From an uncultured Bacteroidota bacterium (GTDB lineage: Bacteria > Bacteroidota > Bacteroidia > Chitinophagales > Chitinophagaceae), in NCBI GenBank assembly GCA_903929655.1, contig CAIYVS010000217.1:1-8601 (forward strand): a stretch of 8,601 nt of DNA. Reading direction: 5' to 3'. The notes below the pieces were generated by a model, which worked only from the letters and a program-made list of their open reading frames with translations, did no database searches and was not told where the DNA came from. The translations under genes were made by a program, and so were the position numbers. Below are positions 6,946 to 8,601 of this stretch, one piece after another (the stretch's first letter is position 1; every line of letters begins with the position of its first letter).

Positions 6946-7113
6946 ATGAGCAGGGAATCAAAAGAAGTAAAAGCAAACCGGAAGTTCTACCGGCAGGCGA
7001 AGATCGTTTTACCCAAAGACATTATGGACAAACTGGAAGAACAGGCAAAGCTCATAGATATGGGTCTGAAACCATACATCAAAAAACTGCTCAGCGACGC
7101 CACTGAGGTTTAA
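6946..7113 (+). CDS. Small ribbon-helix-helix protein
   Basis: The product has 55 residues. After a basic N-terminus (SKEVKANRKFYRQ), residues 17-22 (QAKIVL) fit the DNA-binding beta strand. Residues 24-36 (KDIMDKLEEQAKL) fit helix 1. A Gly40 turn leads to residues 42-50 (KPYIKKLLS) as helix 2. That is the arrangement of Arc/MetJ/CopG-type dimeric DNA-binding proteins. An in-frame TAA sits two codons before the ATG, fixing the start. The last 23 bases overlap the 3' end of the beta-barrel gene on the other strand. No toxin partner is visible beside it: the neighbours are a beta-barrel protein and a PP2C-like protein. It may therefore be a solitary regulator rather than an antitoxin. The assignment rests on pattern and size; no specific target can be named. 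Confidence 0.72.
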   Translation: MSRESKEVKANRKFYRQAKIVLPKDIMDKLEEQAKLIDMGLKPYIKKLLSDATEV

Positions 7114-7786
7114 CACTCCTTTTCGCCCTCCTGTTTCCGAACAGGTACCCGGCTGAGAAGTGAAAACAAGCATTCTTTTCGGTAAGTCCCTGGCTGTTAC
7201 TGATATTGCTCACTCCCACGTCAAAACCCAGCCTCAAGAGAAAACCATTCCGCATTTCATACCCCGCATTTCCCACAATGCCGAGGTCAGCATTTTTAAA
7301 ATCATCAGTAGGGCTACTACCAAAATTTATATGAAAACTGCTGTCATAATGAAAGTTCCCTTGGCTTTGTGAGAGCTTTACCTGCCCGCTTGTTCCCAGG
7401 CCATAATAAAACCCGGCTCCACAAAATATATAGCCCTGTCCCGCGGGAATCTTGTAAATAATAACAAAAGGTATATGAACATAATTAAGTAGCAAGGTCT
7501 CCGTTTCTGTTACCGGTGGACTATAGTTTAGGTTGCTGCCGCTTATTTTGGTCCCCAGCCTGTTGTAAAACAAACCTGTCTGTATAAAGAACGAACTACC
7601 CAGGGGCACATCAATCAGCATGCCCACTCTCGCTCCGCCAATAGCAGACTTGCTCACATCGGTAGGAAAAGGGCTGATAGTCATATTGCTTAAATTCAGT
7701 CCGGCCTCAATTCCCAGCCTTACCTGCTGGCTATATGAAACTGATACGAAAACTACGCAGAGCAGCAGGAAACAGAGTTTCTTCAT
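7091..7786 (-). CDS. PorT-like outer-membrane beta-barrel protein
   Basis: The product has 231 residues. Residues 1-19 are a signal peptide (KK, hydrophobic core, SVSYS before QQ). The mature part begins with VRLGIEAGLNLSNMT, typical of the small outer-membrane beta-barrel (PorT/OMP_b-brl) family common in Bacteroidota. Alternating amphipathic strands follow: SSFFIQTGLFYNRLG, HIPFVIIYKIP, GYIFCGAGFYYGLG, NGFLLRLGFDVGVS, FHFSAGYLFG. Its exact role is unknown; members are generally small barrels of the outer membrane. After the final strand there is a basic 15-residue tail, GNRRAKRSVKPQWRR, where such barrels normally stop close to the last aromatic residue. That tail coincides with the tail-to-tail overlap with the ribbon-helix-helix gene. 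A good promoter lies directly upstream. Confidence 0.88.
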   Translation of the reverse strand: MKKLCFLLLCVVFVSVSYSQQVRLGIEAGLNLSNMTISPFPTDVSKSAIGGARVGMLIDVPLGSSFFIQTGLFYNRLGTKISGSNLNYSPPVTETETLLLNYVHIPFVIIYKIPAGQGYIFCGAGFYYGLGTSGQVKLSQSQGNFHYDSSFHINFGSSPTDDFKNADLGIVGNAGYEMRNGFLLRLGFDVGVSNISNSQGLTEKNACFHFSAGYLFGNRRAKRSVKPQWRR

Positions 7787-7808
7787 AAGGTCTTATTATA
7801 GTGCGCTT

Positions 7809-7840
7809 CAAATATAGTAAAATAGATGAATAAACACCAA
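7809..7840 (-). promoter_or_regulatory. Bacteroidota-type promoter of the beta-barrel gene
   Basis: On the minus strand a perfect -7 box TATATTTG (7809-7816) is preceded by TTGG (7837-7840), with about 20 bases between them, matching the TTTG/TAnnTTTG pattern of the primary sigma factor of Bacteroidota. The predicted transcript would start near 7801, about 15 bases before the start codon. Confidence 0.6.
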
Positions 7841-7863
7841 CCTGCTAAGCTCAACCAAAGCGC

Positions 7864-7891
7864 TCATCTCGACGACAGGAGAGATCTCCTG
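7864..7891. repeat. Probable dispersed intergenic repeat
   Basis: The sequence TCATCTCGACGA, followed by AGGAGAGATCTCC after one base, resembles a short repeat (TCATTTCGACGAAGGAGAAATCTCC-like) that I recall from intergenic regions of many Bacteroidota genomes. It contains a 6-bp stem, CAGGAG (7876-7881) and CTCCTG (7886-7891), with loop AGAT. Identification is from memory and only one copy is in the window. Confidence 0.4.
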
Positions 7892-7924
7892 AGGCCTGGC
7901 TTTGCTGTTTATTAGAAATCCTCG

Positions 7925-7975
7925 CCCACTTGCGTCATTTGCCTTTCCTGGTATCCGGGAGGATATGAAAGTGGG
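7925..7975. repeat. Nested inverted repeats
   Basis: The outer arms CCCACTT (7925-7931) and AAGTGGG (7969-7975) are perfect. Inside them is a hairpin TATCC (7952-7956) / GGATA (7961-7965) with a 4-base loop GGGA. No T run follows on either strand, so it is not an obvious terminator. It may be part of the same dispersed element that begins near 7864. Confidence 0.4.
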
Positions 7976-8152
7976 AGCGGGTTGATAATTACAAACTGCA
8001 TATTTATTTCTTTTTTGCGTTTGAGAACTCGCTATCGCCCGCTTGTTAACGGGGTGGGGGGCAGCCTGCCCGGAGATCGCGTTAAGGTGCGCATAGCCCG
8101 GAAGTTATGCTTAATAATTTTTTTGGGCAGAATACGCTTAGCTGGTAAAAAT

Positions 8153-8166
8153 CCGTGAAAACACGG
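8153..8166. promoter_or_regulatory. Inverted repeat upstream of promoter, candidate operator
   Basis: CCGTG and CACGG flank AAAA, a perfect 5-4-5 inverted repeat. It lies about 24-37 bases upstream of the -7 box at 8190-8197, a position suited to a regulator site. No T run follows, so it is not a terminator. Function is inferred from position only. Confidence 0.3.
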
Positions 8167-8189
8167 TACATGTTTCTCATTTTTTGTTA

Positions 8190-8197
8190 TATTTTTG
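8190..8197 (+). promoter_or_regulatory. -7 box of the exported-protein gene
   Basis: TATTTTTG is a perfect match to TAnnTTTG. The predicted transcript would start near 8204 and leave a leader of about 44 bases. The -33 element is weak: only a T-rich stretch (TGTTTCTC, 8171-8178) is at the right distance. Confidence 0.45.
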
Positions 8198-8247
8198 TTT
8201 CCATACAGAAAATAATTTATTTAAATAGTCATTAAAATATTCCGGCT

Positions 8248-8601
8248 ATGCTATACCATTTTAACAAAAAGATCTTTTGCTTCATTGCTTTTCTTCTTTT
8301 TTTATCACTGCCCCTTTTTGCAAATAATAAGGACAGCGCAAATAAGATATTTAATGGTCCTCCACAATCGGCCGATACGCCGCCTGCAGGCGTACCGGGT
8401 AAAACAGAGACAAGCCCCCAGGACCCCAAAGGAAGCACATCCAATGCCCCTAATCCTTTCAATTCTTTTGAATTTCTTCTTTCGCTCGCGGTTTTGTTTT
8501 TTGGTTTAATTGTGGTCGCTTTCGAAGTGTACCTGGGCCAAAAAGGGATCATTACAGACGAACACATTTTCAAGTGTATCATCATTTTTATCAGGAGTGG
8601 A
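8248..8601 (+). CDS. Exported proline-rich membrane protein, C-terminus cut off
   Basis: The first 118 residues are visible and the frame is open at the window edge. Residues 1-25 are a signal peptide (HFNKK, then a Phe/Leu-rich core ending LPLFANN). Residues 30-75 are a low-complexity Pro/Ser/Thr/Gly linker (PPQSADTPPAGVPGKT and onward). Residues 80-99 form a membrane span (LLSLAVLFFGLIVVAFEVYL). After it comes GQKGIITDEHIFKCIIIFI. The protein is therefore probably anchored in the inner membrane, with the linker outside and the remainder, not visible here, on the cytoplasmic side. I do not recognise the family. A minus-strand frame over the same bases is rejected because this frame has an ordered signal-linker-span layout and a promoter. 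Confidence 0.8.
   Translation, partial: MLYHFNKKIFCFIAFLLFLSLPLFANNKDSANKIFNGPPQSADTPPAGVPGKTETSPQDPKGSTSNAPNPFNSFEFLLSLAVLFFGLIVVAFEVYLGQKGIITDEHIFKCIIIFIRSG

Larger units (their letters stand above)
7787..8247. other. Intergenic region with two promoters and repeats
   Basis: These 461 bases separate the divergent beta-barrel gene (-) and the exported-protein gene (+). I see no gene here. It contains the minus-strand promoter at 7809-7840, a probable dispersed repeat (7864-7891) with further small hairpins to 7975, a 5-bp inverted repeat (8153-8166) and the plus-strand promoter at 8190-8197. The stretch 8040-8110 is GC-rich (including a run GGGGTGGGGGG) with no assigned role. Confidence 0.6.

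Noticed and set aside
6870..7106. Plus-strand 78-codon frame across the small ribbon-helix-helix gene
   Set aside because: It overlaps that gene in another frame and its product is low in hydrophobic residues, with no fold pattern.
8040..8110. GC-rich stretch considered as a small RNA or riboswitch
   Set aside because: No stable stem plus T run could be traced, and no riboswitch core was recognised.
8232..8585. Minus-strand 117-codon frame at the right end
   Set aside because: The opposite frame from 8248 has a signal peptide, linker, membrane span and a good -7 box; this one shows no ordered structure.
1..8601. CRISPR array, insertion sequence or integrase
   Set aside because: No evenly spaced direct repeats, transposase or recombinase motifs, or terminal inverted repeats were found.

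Overview
The window looks like chromosomal DNA from a member of the Bacteroidota, probably close to Chitinophagaceae. Three things suggest this. Two start-proximal promoters carry a perfect TAnnTTTG -7 box. Shine-Dalgarno sequences are not conspicuous. The gene families (PorT-like outer-membrane beta-barrel, DKNYY-repeat lipo/secreted protein, patatin with a membrane hairpin, PP2C-like protein with a membrane anchor) are typical of that phylum. The assignment is inference from sequence features only.

Left part (1-2122) is AT-rich and looks like accessory DNA. An open frame on the minus strand runs off the left edge (1-446) and has motifs resembling an R-S-E type ADP-ribosyltransferase. Divergent from it is a two-gene, same-strand unit: an unrecognised helical protein (526-1146) and a protein whose C-terminal two thirds looks like a DUF4062/TIR-like Rossmann domain (1193-2122). 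That domain is common in bacterial conflict and antiphage proteins. This is the best candidate for an undescribed defence or effector system.

Junction (2123-2492). There is no gene here. It contains a short segment resembling the 3' end of a tRNA (T-loop onward, 2277-2300), followed at once by a strong intrinsic terminator (2313-2349). Base composition rises sharply just beyond. This arrangement is what the right end of an island inserted into a tRNA gene would look like. It is a hypothesis: the intact tRNA would lie outside the window to the left.

Middle (2493-6613) has higher GC. A membrane-anchored patatin-like phospholipase (+) ends at its own terminator. It converges on a minus-strand pair: a large PP2C-fold pseudophosphatase with a cytoplasmic catalytic-like domain, a repeated linker, one membrane span and an external tail, and five bases after it a secreted DKNYY-repeat protein. 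The PP2C-like protein has lost all the expected metal-binding aspartates, and the last strand of its fold appears to have been duplicated twice into the linker.

Right part (6614-8601). A 55-residue ribbon-helix-helix protein (+) overlaps tail to tail with a minus-strand outer-membrane beta-barrel protein. A 461-base intergenic region follows, with two promoters, a probable dispersed intergenic repeat and a small inverted repeat. The window ends inside a plus-strand gene for an exported, proline-rich, membrane-anchored protein of unknown function. No rRNA, complete tRNA, CRISPR array or transposase was seen.
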